Assembly: GCF_001640805.2 (NCBI RefSeq) | Contig: NC_066836.1 | Span: 3,482,071 to 3,546,070, forward strand | Direction: 5' to 3' | DNA length: 64,000 nucleotides | From: Lates calcarifer | Lineage: Eukaryota; Chordata; Actinopteri; Centropomidae | Shown: one piece after another, positions 50,301-63,967 of the stretch | Layout: the number at the start of each line of letters is the position of its first letter | How positions within the stretch are numbered: the first letter of the stretch is position 1 | Program-made: the position numbers and the translations under genes | Notes under the pieces: generated by a model | What the model was told of the DNA's origin: nothing | What the model saw: the letters and a program-made list of their open reading frames with translations, nothing else | Database searches by the model: none

Positions 50301-53300
50301 GTCTCACTCATGGACTTGTGGCTGTCACATACCAGCAGGATTGAGTCTGTGACATCTTTGTTTGCAGGAACATTGCTCTCCTGCTCTGCTGCCCCACACA
50401 CAGACATGCACACTCTTTACCCCCTTTTAAGTCTCTCCATCTCCTTTTTAATAAACTTTGAAAGGGAGTTGTTCAGCCTAGCTGTCAGAGCTCTCTCTGT
50501 TTGAAGTACATCCATAAAAATTACGCAACAATGTCTGTAAGCCATCAGTGACTGTACTGTACTGTGTTTTTAGCCTGTCCAGGCCTGTCTGTCCCGTTTT
50601 CTGTCTGTACAGGCCCCTACAGTCCCCATAGATGTTAACTCATGGGTCCACACACCACACCTTGACATTACAGTCCTGCTCAAACCACTGAGTCGCTACA
50701 ATTGTGTTTTTGTAAATTTGTGTTAGTGTGAGACAAGCTAACCTTTCGATCGAGATTAGGTGTGAGTTTTTGTCAGTTAGTTTGGGGACGCCAGCCGTTG
50801 TGACTGAGCGAGTTGTGGTGCAAATAATCAGTAGGCAGCATCCAGCACTATCTGTCAATGATACATCCATGTGCATCAGTAAGAGATGTAGTGCTGCAGA
50901 ACCACAACCCGTATGCACTGTATGCATGTTACATCTAACTGGATTTAATTGACTAACTAATTAGAAATTTGACTTTAAGTGCAACTTTGTTAATCCTGAC
51001 CTCTTCTCTGTCTTTTTGTCTCTTGTTCTTGATAAACTGTACACCTTGAACCAGTGTCTGCCCTCAGGCCAAGGTGACTCATAACCATAACCTGTAGGCC
51101 CAGCAGCTGTTGCAGAGGCAGATGGCAAATGCTGGCAATCAAAATAAAAAAAACCAAACAAACAAACAAACAAAAAAAAAAACAGTAATAGCAACATGAC
51201 ATTAACTGTTTTTGACCATTATTTTCTATTTTGTTTTCTTGACTTTTCATTGACTGTGAACCTCACTGAAACAGCCACAGATCAGCTCATTAGATTTGGC
51301 AAAATATTCAGAATTTAGAATCCAGTTTAAGTGCATTAGAGATTTTTGTAATTGTTTGGCTCCACATGCACCTAACGTAACCAAATGACATCAATTCCAT
51401 AAATCTTTCCATTCTGTTGACTGATATTGTGAAATGTGGATAATTTGTAGACATCAGTGTCAAAGTCGTGTTGTGGTTTAAAAGTGTGTTTGAGTATAAA
51501 AGATGTTACTGCAGCTCCTCCACAGCAGGTCTCCTCTGGCACCCTGTGTGTCCCGGTGGAGTAGTGAGCGTTTCTTTTGGCAGGCCTCCCCTGCCTCCCT
51601 CTGCTCTTGCAGTTATGTGTAATAGGACATATCTCAGCCTACTACAATTAAGCTTCCTTATTTTTGCCTTTTCCATTTGCCGAGCTGTAATCTGATACAG
51701 CTGAGGCCATTGGCAGTTATTCCTCAACGCCGTCAAGCTGTCACATGACGCTGGCAGACAGAGCGCCGTTTCTGTGAGTGAGTCCATGTTTTACAAAATA
51801 ATCCCATGCACCGCTGTCTGCCCATTGACCAACTGTTCCTGCTACTTCTGCCCCCACAAATCCTCTTGTACAACATCTCCCAATCCCTGGGATAACATTC
51901 GGCTTCATAACTGGATCAGGAGTGGTACGTGTATAAGTCGTTTTTATTCAGAGACTGGTGACATTTGGGGTTTAGGTGTCACCAGATGCTTTCATAGGCA
52001 AAGCCATTGATTTTGGCGTGACTCACCTCCCGAAAGCCTTCTTTTCATCTGGGATTGGAGGAAGAATGGCCAAGGTGTGTGAGCAACATGTTTGGACGTG
52101 TTGGAATGTAAAATGACAGCAGTTCCAATGGCCTTTTTAAAATAGAGATTTGGGTTTGAAAGAAGTTTTGTATGTATTACAGAAGTATATAAAGTCCTTG
52201 TATGTGAGAATGTGTCAGTCAGACTGTGTGAGATCACTGCATATCTTAGAGATAGGGGTGTGTGAACTTACTCCACATACAAAGCCTGAAACCTAAACCC
52301 TACTATCTCTGAAAGGCTCCAGAGATAAAATGAAATGAAAATTTAATGATTACTGTTGGAAAACTGGTTTGTTGATTTGGGTTGAGTGTCGTTCTGGTTC
52401 CAAGTTTGACCCCAGCGAGAGCAGTTTGATTACATCATGCATAAAGGTGTGGTTAAATGAGAAAATAGGGACATCTCTAGTTTACAATGTGACTTTTCAT
52501 GTCATCTGTGCTGAACTGTGCAAATAATTGTTGTCAACCTTTTTCTGCATGCAAAGCATTTGGCTGGTTGAGAGCAACTTGAGATTTAGCAGGTGCTGCC
52601 AAGTTCACATCAGTCTTCATAAAACACAGCATGTTACAACTGATAGCAACTGCCAGATATTTGATACTATTAAAAATGTAATAAAATGTAATAATAATGT
52701 AATAAAATTCCTGGAATAAAATGAAATATGACATTACATTATAACTTCATAAAGCGTATAATATTGTTAGTGGGTGTAGCAGTAATGCTAAAAATGTAAA
52801 AACAAGAACGTATGACATTAGACAACAGAAAAACTCATATTACTGTATTTTTAGTTAATACTGTTGTAGCATCAACAACAACACTGATGTTTCTGTTATG
52901 GGAAAATACACTGACCTAAAATGACCTTAAATTTCGCATGTTACAACATATTCAGCTGTTATTATGTTGTAATAAAGCATATCTGTACTAAGATGATCTT
53001 GGCTGTGTTTTTAAGGTGCCACTGTGACAGTTTCTGTGAATAACTTTAAGCCCATTAAGCTATTAGTTATAATGTTTGTTGACGTGCAGATATGCTTTGA
53101 GTATTTTCCCCTGAGGCTACTTGTGAAAAACTGGCTTTGCTTTTGTGTCATGTTGTTTATTGCTGTGTTTTAGCAGGAAAATGTGCTTCCTTAACATCTG
53201 TCCATGTGTTCTCTCACAATAAACAGTGAGCATCATCATCCTCATTAGTGCTGTCTACACTGTGAACATTTTACCATCACTACTAGTCCTGGCACCTGTT

Positions 53301-55159
53301 CCCACAGCAAATTTGTCTGTTGTTAAAGGAGAGGGATACATTTCTTGGAAGTATAGCCTCTTTCTTTCCTCATCCCATTTCTTCCTTGCTTTTGGCCTCA
53401 GTACCCTTTGTGGGTCTGTGTGTAATTAGCTGTCCCTTTGGCACCAGCTAGTGGTAAATGACACATGTGCTGTGCTTCAGGTTTGGACATTGTCCACTCC
53501 TCCTCTGCTGTCTACTCATCACCTCCCCACCCACTCCCAGGAGCGTCAGGGACAACTGTTACCTCCTCATTATCCCATCTCATCCTCTGATTGGCTGAGG
53601 TGAGAACTCCTATGATGATGTCAGTTTGTCTCCATGGTTGCGGTTTGTGTTTATCATCCAAAGGGACAGCCTGGGATGTGTCACTGTTTTTGGCTGAGCT
53701 TCTATCAGTGCTGGTGAGGACAAAGCCAAGTTCGAGGCTGCGTTAACAGAGATTAAGAGGTCTAAGTGTTGGTTTTGGGTCATCTACTGAGAGTGGGGGA
53801 GTTTCTGAGCACATGGACACAGCTGTGCTGTTACTATCTGCAGCATGGTTTGTGGCTATCATCCAGAAAAGGATCGGTTATCAGTGTTTTCCCCTGGGAT
53901 TTTTTCAGCAGTGGTGCTGTTGTGTCCGTACCCACAAGAGCGTGTAACGCTGAAACTGCACACGTCAATGGAGAAACAGCTTAGAAATACCTTAGAATCA
54001 GAGAAATTGCTCACATTATTTTTATCGAACATAAATAGTAATAGAAATAGAATAATTAGAAAAGGTAAATGGCTGGAGTTCTGGATGATTTGCAGCTATC
54101 TGAGTACTTGATGTGAATGCTCATGCAGATTTATTCTTTGTCCATCTGACATCAGGCATGTCCACAGTAACCCTGTAGGTCTGATGGCAGTCAATCAGGT
54201 TTCCCTGGAATTTTAGTGATTTCAGTGATCAAATCTAAGCATAAAACAGGTCTCTCCGGAAAGCTGGAGGAAGTTGCTTTGGTCAAACCAGTTCTTTAAA
54301 GCAGCTGGATGTTTTGTCTGTCAGACTTCCACCTCTGACAGGCAGGATATCCTCCTGTCACATTTTGCCCGAAACCAGATGAGAGCAACCACAAGACTGA
54401 GTCCTGATAGCAGTCAATCATAGTGCCACAAGTAGTGCCTCCAGTGACTTTTGTAACATGATACAGCTCTGACCACAGTCAAACTAAATCCTGGTGCTTG
54501 TTTGCCCTTGTTTGAAGTTGTAGATGGGCTGATTGGATTGAAGCAGCTTAGAGACAGGTACAGAAAATTCCAGTAGGCTGACTTGCATGTCTTTGGCTGA
54601 AAGTCCAGAATTTCTTGTATTTCTGTATTTTAAACTCTATCTATCTAGTACTTCAGAGGTGTACGAGATGATACCACACACTTGTGTATTTTTAACCAAC
54701 ACAATCACAAAAGGACGAGTGACCAGAGTATGAAATCATAGAAGGCCCAGAGATGAACTTGTGAGTGGAACGTGGCACAGAATCCTCTAATGCGATGGCT
54801 GTGACGGCCTTTCAGCTGCCAGTGATTTGAGCCTGATGGCTTCGCTTTGTTCAGGCTCAATAGATTGTTCATCTGATCTAAGCCAGCTGCCTGTATAGTC
54901 TCCTGCACCTGTCCTCCGTTCTCATTTCAACCCTCGACATCTGACATTCTCTTGCTATCGTTTTCATTGCCTTGTAACGTGTGTCTGTGGAAATTCAACC
55001 CTCTGACATATGGTTGTGACTTTTTGTTAATACCTTATCATATAGAATCTTACTGCTTTTAGATTTTCCTCTACAGGCTGAGCATGGCTGGTAGTCCATG
55101 GGCCGGTGAAACCTGTGGAGAAATTTGGAAATGCGTGGTTGACGGTCTGCCAATCGGCA

Positions 55160-55245
55160 AAGTTCTGTAAAGGTCAACAAGTAGTCGATTAGTCGATAGC
55201 TGACAGACAGAAAAGTAATCAGCAACTATTTCCATAACCAATGGT
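55160..55245. repeat. Teleost dispersed repeat, 3' fragment
   Basis: AGTAGTCGATTAGTCGATAG followed by AGTAATCAGCAACTATTTCC matches the end of the same family as the copy near 38625. A shorter trace lies at 44284-44345 (AATTGATTAGTCAGTCAACC) and an internal trace at about 62175-62250. Confidence 0.6.
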
Positions 55246-58200
55246 AACTTTGTAAGCAGCAATGCTGCTTCTAGCACCTGAATTGTAAACTGTCAAACGG
55301 GTTTCTTAGCCTGATTATTCAGATTCATGCTACTTGAAAAGGTTATTCCATTTCTGATGCAGCTGAAAACATGCTATATAAATGCAAATGAAGTACTGCT
55401 GCTGGGGCTCAAGTATCAACACAATTTCTCATGCAGTTCAGCCTGTACAGTTTCTTGTTGCTGTGCCAGGGTATCAATAATCAATGTCACTGTGGGAATC
55501 TGATACACAATGTCTCCGCGGTGAGAGAACAGGTTATTGTATTGCAACGTGTGTCCTCTTTCAGGTCTCTATCAAGAACTAGAGTGCAGTTACACACACT
55601 CAACTGTGCACATCTACTTACTCATGAACCCACACAGATTAGTTTGCATAAAATGGCACATGCACAAACACACATGCCCATACCTGCACACACATGTAGA
55701 GTTGCAGGGGAAAAAGCTGCGTGTGTGCACACAGGTCATGTGCAATGTGAATACTGGGTTAGGTGCAACAGGAGAGGAAGATCAGCACAGTGTGTGTAGT
55801 TTAAGGTACGGATTAGAGATGTGGAAACACCGCTATGCTCTCAAGAAGACGCTAAGGGTCGAGTCTTGTCGAGTCAGTCAGGTACAGGTATGTTTGAACC
55901 TTAAGTGGTCTGAAAACACATTAAGCTTTGCGTCATCTTTTTCTCCCCGTCAGTTTGTGGTTCGTTGTTGTGCTGTAGAACTCTGCTTCTGACTGTTTAA
56001 GAAAAGGTCATGTATCACTGTTACATCTTATGATACTTTGTTATGTACTCAGCTCTGTCTAGTGGTAGTGCTCATGTTTTCACATACTCATTTACGCTCA
56101 CCAGGAGTGTCCCGAGGAGTGTCCCGAGCCGAGTTACATGATCAGGCCGATCCAGGCCTTATTAATGGGCTGTGATCAGAGTACACCAGTTTTGAGAATG
56201 TGCAGTTACACTGAGCTATAACACCAGAACAGCATCATATTGTGAGTGAACAAGTGACTTTTGGATGAACTGTGGAGCACCAAAAATAAATAAAACAGGT
56301 GGTAGTGATATGGGCAGAGCTGCTTTAGGGCAAAAACAATGAAGAAAGAAACAAGTTTTTTCTCTGTATAGGGACATACAAGCGCACCACAGCCTTGAAG
56401 TGGTCTTTGTTCATGCTGCAGATAAAGAGAGGTTAAATCTACATCTTGTTCATTGTCACTGTGACTCTCCACAGATGTTAGGTATACAAAACGCTATCTG
56501 ATCCTATACAGAATATTATAGGAGACCATCAGGTGATAAGCTGTGATTCAGGCTATATTTTCTTAATTACATTTTCTTAATGCATAAGTATGTAGCTGTC
56601 AGGCATGTCTCAATTGCTATACAGAAAAATGTAATCGAGGCATCCTTAGTGCTTCGACACTTGGAACATTTGAATCTCATACCAGTGCTGCTCAACACAC
56701 GTGACGCAGCAGTGATTAGTAACAGAAAGTTCTGAGTTTTAAAGCCTCTGTGACAGCAGGTATCCACTGTGCTGAAGTGTCTTTGATCACAACCCTGAAT
56801 CCTTACCAGCCCAAGGGGAGATATCCCTCGCTCTTCCTGCCTGTGTAATTTGACATCCTCTTGCAGTTGGTTGATGAAGACGACTAATTCCTTCTTCAGG
56901 GAATCAATAGAGTATCAAAAACACGCCTAATTGATACCATTGAATTGTTCTTGTCTCATTGTTTGTTCTGTGCTGAAGGCAGCTCTCAGTTCTGCTTGCT
57001 GAAGTGGGTCAGTTGTGAATGACAACACACACAGAGGATCAAATGTCTCTGAACTACAGATGACTGGTTTCAGTGCACCTGACTCAGTCTCTGATGCTAT
57101 CTCTGGCCTCCTGTCTCTCTCATTGCTGCTCATATGATTTTTTTTCTCTTTATGTCTCCATCTCTTTATCTTTGTTTTCATTTTTTTGAAACCCACGTCT
57201 CTCACCTCTTGTGGGAACGAGAACAAGTGTTTTCTCAGGTATATATTTCCAGTTCTGTAAGTCTCCCTCTCCTCTCTCCATTTTCATCAACTGCCATACC
57301 AGAGCATATTTTCCTGTCATACCTGGAAGAGAACAAAACCCAAATTAAAATCTCTGATAATAATATTGAGGTCAGGAAGCTGTTTAAACTCTATTGATAG
57401 ACGAATGGGAAGCACGCTTCAAGTCAGATTTTTTTTGTTTTTGGGGCTTCCTGGCTAATCACATGTTGAGGTGCTGTGTCTAACTTTCAGCTGAGAAGTT
57501 TTTGTTCCACTGGATCACTCTGTGGCCTCCTTAGGGCATTTATCGACTCAGGCACACGTGGACTGTTGCCAGATTTAGTTCTTAGCTTTGCCTTTTGAAA
57601 AACTGTATTAAGAGTTTGTGGATTTTTTTTCCCACTTGGACTTGATTTCATTCCTTCTCGTGGTGTAAGGATTAAGAGCAGTTGGGCCTGGGGTGATCAC
57701 TGGCAGGCTGACAGCTGGTGTAACTGTAGACGCCGCTCTGTCGTGTGTCTTCAATTTAACTCCCCACTTTCTTGGAGACTGACCCTTAAAAAACCCAAAA
57801 AACTCAACAGTAATTTCCTACATTCTAGTTTTCCCTGCTTGATCGGGAGGTCCTTTGCATTGCAAACCGGGAACTCTTTAAAGTATTTTCTTCAAGCAAG
57901 AGCTTTATTCATTCTTTTTTTATTGTAAAGGCCAGATTTTTTTCCATCATTAAATAGGACGATTTCTTGTTTTGACAAGGTCAGAGGAATTTCCTTACAC
58001 AGGCAAATAAGTTATGATGTACAAAAGCATAAAGCAGTCCTTGAATCAATTCATGTTTGGATTTCTATAAAAGTCTAATTCAGTGTCTCTAATACCCACA
58101 GTTTCCACTGCACAGTCTTGACAGTCCGCATTTTCTGATAGTTCTTATGCACATTTTTTGAAAATACTGTTTGCAAATAGTGTAATTCTTAGTGTTTGAG

Positions 58201-58249
58201 TTGATCACCAGACAGGCAAGGATTGTTATGCATGCCAGACTGCTTGACA

Positions 58250-58277
58250 GGACAATTAGTTAATTAGTTAATTGTCC
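58250..58277. repeat. AT-rich near-palindrome
   Basis: GGACAATTAG is mirrored by TTAATTGTCC around a TTAATTAGTTAAT-type centre, built from TAGTTAAT units. It offers overlapping TAAT cores. Confidence 0.7.
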
Positions 58278-61200
58278 TTATACAAATAAATCCTCTCACC
58301 TGGTGCTCTAAAAAGATTGTAACAAGCACCATGAAGTATTTGCAACGACAGGAACACTGACCTCGTTCTGGTTGTAGCTGCACCACAAAAACACTTTCCG
58401 CTGTGAAAATGAGTCAGAGGTGGTTAGGAGTGATGTATTTGGCCTGTCTCTTACAGTAAGCTTAATGGAATGAAAATAATAATAATTTGCCCTGATAAGA
58501 ACCTTCATTTGTGAACATTACGTGATTAGATGGTTGTTAGGCCCCTCTGCCCAACGGAAGTGCCAAACATAGCAGGAATATTTCAGCATGGGAACTTCTC
58601 TAAGGACGGTGCCATGGCCATTATGTCATTTTGAATAACAACCACAGACTGCTTCTTTTTTATGTCTTCCTTATGAAATAAATTGCATCTGAATCACCCT
58701 TACACTAAGACACTAGATTTTATGCATTACTGTCAGTGTAGTCCTGCTCTGCTCTTGATGGCACTCAGCTGTGATTGTTTTAAAAAGAAACAGAAAGAAA
58801 CAAGAAAGAGAAAAAGAAAGTGTAGCTAAAGTGAGATGTTAAGAACCCCTCCATCTCCTTATCTCTTTTCCCCCACTGTTTGGTTTGAAAACATATGCTC
58901 CCAGCATCCTCTCTGATAACATTGATTTTCAGCATCAGCCAGTTAACGTACAACCTGTGTGAAGGTCACTGTGGTGAAGTGTTGATCCTAAAAGCTTCTA
59001 CTCTGCTCTCTCTACTAAGCTGCTTATTGCTATAGCAGGGGCCAGAGGCAAATGAATTGATGAAGGTAGTGATGAGTATGAGATTGTCAAAGTTGTTTGA
59101 CACAGGTACAGAATACATTAATTTTCACTTTTAGCTCATTTACTACAAATCACATGGACTGTCCATCACAGCTTATCATTTCGCAGAGCTAGCTGATGTG
59201 TTTTAGAAATTGGAAACCACTTTTTCTATCTTTGTGGGCAGCAACAGGTTTCTGTCCATGTGCCATCTCAAATCAATGGCTGCCTGGAACAGTAGTTAAA
59301 GACACATGAAAATCAAGAGACTGATATGTGACTAAAGGTTTAAGGCTTGCAGCCAGTTTAAGGTCTAGAAACTCAAACAAAATTACTGTGATGGAAACAA
59401 GATTTGAGTGAAATCTGTAAGAGGAGAGATGATCTTTATGGAACACAGGGAAATGAAATATCCATCAGGATGATTCAGTTTCTTTGGAGGCAAAACTGCG
59501 GGCTCATGAATTTAACTTCTCTCTCTTTCTCTCTCCTGTGAACCACGTTGTCTTCCTTTGTTCCCAGCCTCTGTCCTCCCTCTCTCTCTCTTTCTCCATC
59601 CTTTCTTCCTCTCTGGCCGCCTTGGGTTTCACCGCACAGGAGGTGGAATTTAAAGACACGCGCCTGCTCTGTGATTGTTTTATTATTCATTATGTTAATC
59701 AGGCTGCAGGCTGAAATCTCCTGCTTTTGTCCCTTCGCACCACATGTGAGATCCTCTTGTTCTTTTGCATTTTGCACAGGTTGCTTTTTGTTTGATTCTG
59801 CTCATCAAATTAGTAATTTATACGACGAGCAGCTCTCTGCTCCCACTGCTGAATGCAAACTGTGGTTCATCCATGCTGAAGCTGAAATAAAGATGCTCTT
59901 GTTTTGGTGCATTTAAAGCTTAATGTGCTGAATAAATCTGCTGATTAATCCTACCTGCCTCAGTTTTAATGACGGCTCGTAGGCGGTGTAATTTAGGTTA
60001 TTTTTAGAGTGTAGTATGTTAAAATGTCAAGTGGCTGCCTGTGTCGATCAGATACAAGGCTTTCTTTGAATGGCGACATTGTTCTGTTTGCGGCTTAGTG
60101 CCATTGAGGTGTTTGCTTTTGCCAGCGTTTCTCTCTGGTTTCTGTCTTGGCTTTCCGTTTCTCCTCCGTTTCTGTTCCTCTAAGACAACGGCTGCAACAT
60201 TAGTGGAGTTGAATGGAAGGACACAAGGGTGAACCATGGATAGATTAAATGATCAGCACTGGCCCTGATACAGTGGCAGTAATGGTTGTAATGGAGCACA
60301 TTGTGAGAATGCACAGTAGTGAGGAATGGATGGGAAAAAGAAAATAAGTCCATCTATGAAGTCACTGTGTTTGTCATTATGGTTTTATATGAGGTCCCTT
60401 TGTGCTCTGCTATTAAATTATCTGTTGTTAAAGTGTGCATGTGCTCTATAAATGTGGTTCTCAGTTTCAGTAGGTTTCATGTAGGGCTCCAGTTTTAGGT
60501 TTATTTAAATAAAAAAACATCTGTAGTTTTATCATTAAAATGGCTAAAATGGTTTATAATACAGTAAACAGGTCTAGTTTGGATTTTGAAGAATATTTTC
60601 TTGTCATTATTCTCTTTATTGTTGATGACTGAGATGACAGCATCAGTCTCTTGCTTACTGGTGATGTGCAGGGACATTAAATCTACCTGAAAACCTGAAA
60701 ACCTTTAAGTAAAGACTTGCAAAAACCCAAAAAGCTCAGCCCTCACTCTGTGTTATTTGTGATAGGAAGATGTTTTTGTATTTTGATGAAAGGACAGACA
60801 GTGATAGAGAGAGAGACAGACAGGCAGATAAGGATATGAGGTGATGGAGAGAAGAAGAACGGGTTGACTCTTGGATGCAGTCTCAGACCTTTGGCAGCCC
60901 TCTTTCTCTGCCTGTGTTTGTGTGGCTTTGATTGAAACCTCTTACCCCTCCTTCTCGTCCAGACTTAATATTTATGACTAAGGACCATAGCCTTTGCCCT
61001 ACACGAACACACACACAGACCAGCGCAGCAGGAAGGGGCAGTTGTTAATTCTGCTGAGGGTAAATGGCAAGCAGTGATCTGGCAGCAATCCAGGCCCTTG
61101 AATTCCACTTGGCACTTCCATGGGGAGGAATGTTTGGCACTTGAATTGTGCAGGACTGATGGTGCTACGCAGTCATGAGGATGTGAACAATGACGTAGAT

Positions 61201-61769
61201 GGCAGCGCCTTTGCACCTTCAAAGATCAACACATCAGTCAAAATATGAGGCCTTGAAATATTGAACAGAATCAAATGAGAAACGTGATGAATGAGTTTAA
61301 ATTCAGATTTTTCTACATGTGTACAAACATACTGTCAGAGTGGTTGTAGTTCCCCGTCACCACGTCACACTGACATGTCTGTCTCTGTTCAGTGATCTGT
61401 CTTTTTACACATCACGTAGCACTTGAATGGCATTTTCCAATTTCCGCCTCCCTCCTCACTGGTGTCATTATACTTCAGTGAAAGGGTCTTTGTTTCTTAC
61501 TTCAACCTTGCTTTGACCTTGCAGTGCAGGTCATGTGCGGCGTGTATCCCTGCTGCAGTTGTGCACACATCCGCACATCAGATGAGATTGGAAGAGGATT
61601 TGTCAAACTTGATAAAATTCAGGAGAAATGTTTGTCTTTGAAGAAGTCAAATATTCTCTGTTTGAAAAAGTGACAAACTAATCACTCACATGGACGTGAG
61701 CACATTTTTCAAAAGTTCTTTTTAAGACATTCTTTCCTCTCATTCTGAGGGAACAAGTAGTAGTTAACC

Positions 61770-61800
61770 TTTATTTATCCAGGGAGGGTTCACCTCAGAA
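61770..61800. repeat. Possible fragment of a common fish repeat
   Basis: TTAACCTTTATTTATCCAGG followed by GAGGGTTCACCTCAG resembles the widespread fish motif AACCTTTATTTAACCAGG. Only about 30 bases match, so this is tentative. Confidence 0.35.
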
Positions 61801-63667
61801 ACAAGCTTTTTTTTTCCAGCACTGACCTTCCTCATGTTTTTATAATCATGCCTGAGCTGCCTGTTACAGCCACAGTTCTCTTTTGAGCTGTACAAAGAGA
61901 GCAGTGAGGTGTTTAGTTCCTGTACAGAGCTCACCTCATCAAATCTTATGCCGTCATGTATACATGATCAAAACTTTTTATCTGTTGCAGCTCAAGTCTG
62001 CATCATACTGACTTATTACAAATACAGGACATTTTTAGTTACTCTGCCAGGCTTCTTAGCTTCAGCCCTGACTTGACAGCAGACGATGTATCAGCATTTC
62101 ATTTGGTGCCCTCTTTTTTTCTTTGTTTTGCTGCGTAAAAGATGCAACTAATCACACTGAGATTCCAGCATTTTCTTCTTTCTCTATCAGTTGATTCTTA
62201 TGTTCTATAAAACATCGGAAATGGTGTAAACTGTCCATTCACCATCATTTTGATGGAGGTCTCAGGAAGAGATAACCTCTGTAAATATAACCAAAAGTAC
62301 CTGCACTGTTAGATGCCATTTGTGGTTTTAGGGTAGATAATGTGTAAAGTTACCACCAGGAATCATCAGTTGAAAATAAGTGACATTAAGCCTACTGTAT
62401 GTCCATAATCTATTGTTCATTAGTGTTGCCTGCTGAGAGGATAAAGCCTGTGTTAGCACAGATTGTATCAGGTTGTGTGTTTTTTTACTGACCCACCACA
62501 AGATAAGTACCATGTTGCCTTAATTTTTAGCAGCTTCCACCATCTTATTGCCTTGAAGTGACTTCCTCCATCTGGCCTCGGTTTTAAATACCCTCCCCCA
62601 AAATCCTAAATCTACAGTCACTTAATTATTCTTTCAGATCCTCTGTGTTCCATGTGTCGTTTTTCAGCCCATCCATCCTAACCAAATTGAGAGGGAGGAG
62701 GAAAGAAGTCAGCAGCAAAATGCATTTTTTAGCAACTGGAAACACTCTGGAGAGTACAAAACGGTGTCACACTAAACTTGCAAATTAAGAGTTACACAAG
62801 AAGTGCGTTTTGATCTGCTGTAAACCCGCATCAATGCAGCACCGCAGGGTTATAGTGAGCTGAATAGATAGGTGAAGGATTCCCAGAGAGGATTCACTGC
62901 AGTTTTTAAAATTTGAAACGTCTCTTAATGTGTGTCAAGTGTAGGACAGCGTTCTGTTAAAGTTTTATTAGGACAAAGAGGGAGAGGTAGAGTTTGAGAC
63001 AGAAATGGTAGAGAACAAGAGTGGTGAGAGGGACTGGATGAGAAATGAAAGATGATTGAAAGTGAATAAGAAAGGGTGAGGCAGGCTAAAAATACCTGTG
63101 TAATAGAAGAAGAAAGAATCAAATTGAGGAGAAAATTGATAGACACACAGAGGACAGAGCAGAAAAATGTCAAACCTGATTATCTTATGTGTCTGTTGTT
63201 GTTACATTGAGTCATGACCACATTAACTGTAAGAGATAAGAGACAAAAACAAGACTTTTTGCTCAGAGGACAAACCAACAGGCTTCCACACTGCAGTGAA
63301 CATCGTGCACCACCAGGCTGGTTTTGGCAGAACATTGCTGCATTGCAAGATGAAAGAAGTCACTTTTTGTGCCACTGGAAACTGTTACGTTCATGAACTT
63401 AACTATTACAACAGGATATTGATATTTCATATATCTTATTGACTTTTTGATGTGTGGAGGTATGTAGGTTGTTAAATTTTACTTTGAGGAAAGACAGTTG
63501 GCTGTTATTGCTACTTTATGTTAGAAATGAGGAATCCTCCAGCTTACAGTGTGTCATTTTTAACTCTGACAATGTGGAGCCATTACCATTAGCTGGCAGC
63601 CTTACCTAATACAAAAGTATTTAGCAAGATAACGATGCAGTTGTTTAATAGATAGTTACTCATGGCT

Positions 63668-63967
63668 TCACAGTGGGCTCTCTGCAACTTCATCCTGTAG
63701 AGTGTTCCTATCGTCATTAGCCAGCTGTTCATCTGTACCCTCTGGGGAAGCAGATAAATAGGAGGAAGACGTGGAGACCACTTCTTCTTGGGCAAAATCC
63801 TGTCCTGTGTCAGAGCTTGACTCCTCCTCTGGTGATGTGATGGAATGTGGCACGGAGGAATATGCAGATTGCACGTCTTCAAAAACACTGTCGATATGGT
63901 CCAGGATGAGAGCTAACTCTGAGCCTAGGCTGTCAGAGTCGAAGTCTGCCCAAGCCTCCTCCTCGTA
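63668..63967 (-). CDS. Terminal coding exon of an unidentified gene, antisense to pard3
   Basis: On the minus strand, a clear acceptor (ATTTATTTTCAACAG) is followed by 99 codons and TGA at 63670-63668. The peptide begins YEEEAWADFDSDSLGSELAL, continues ILDHIDSVFEDVQ, and then is a Ser/Glu/Asp-rich tail ending AESPL. The composition (acidic, serine-rich, with casein-kinase-like SPEEESSSD) suits a disordered cytoplasmic C-terminus. I do not recognise the family. A minus-strand AATAAA near 62969-62964 could end the transcript, giving about a 700-base 3' UTR. It is either a gene nested in pard3 intron 1 or a sign that the neighbourhood is rearranged. The opposite-strand frame is a shadow. The upstream exons lie beyond base 64000. 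Confidence 0.6.
   Translation of the reverse strand, partial: YEEEAWADFDSDSLGSELALILDHIDSVFEDVQSAYSSVPHSITSPEEESSSDTGQDFAQEEVVSTSSSYLSASPEGTDEQLANDDRNTLQDEVAESPL

Noticed and set aside
49946..50413. 155-codon minus-strand open frame
   Set aside because: No recognisable motif; overlaps another uncorrelated frame on the other strand and lies in repeat-poor intron.
55537..55992. 151-codon plus-strand open frame
   Set aside because: Cys/His-rich only because of CACACA-type sequence; no domain recognised and not joined by plausible splice sites to pard3.
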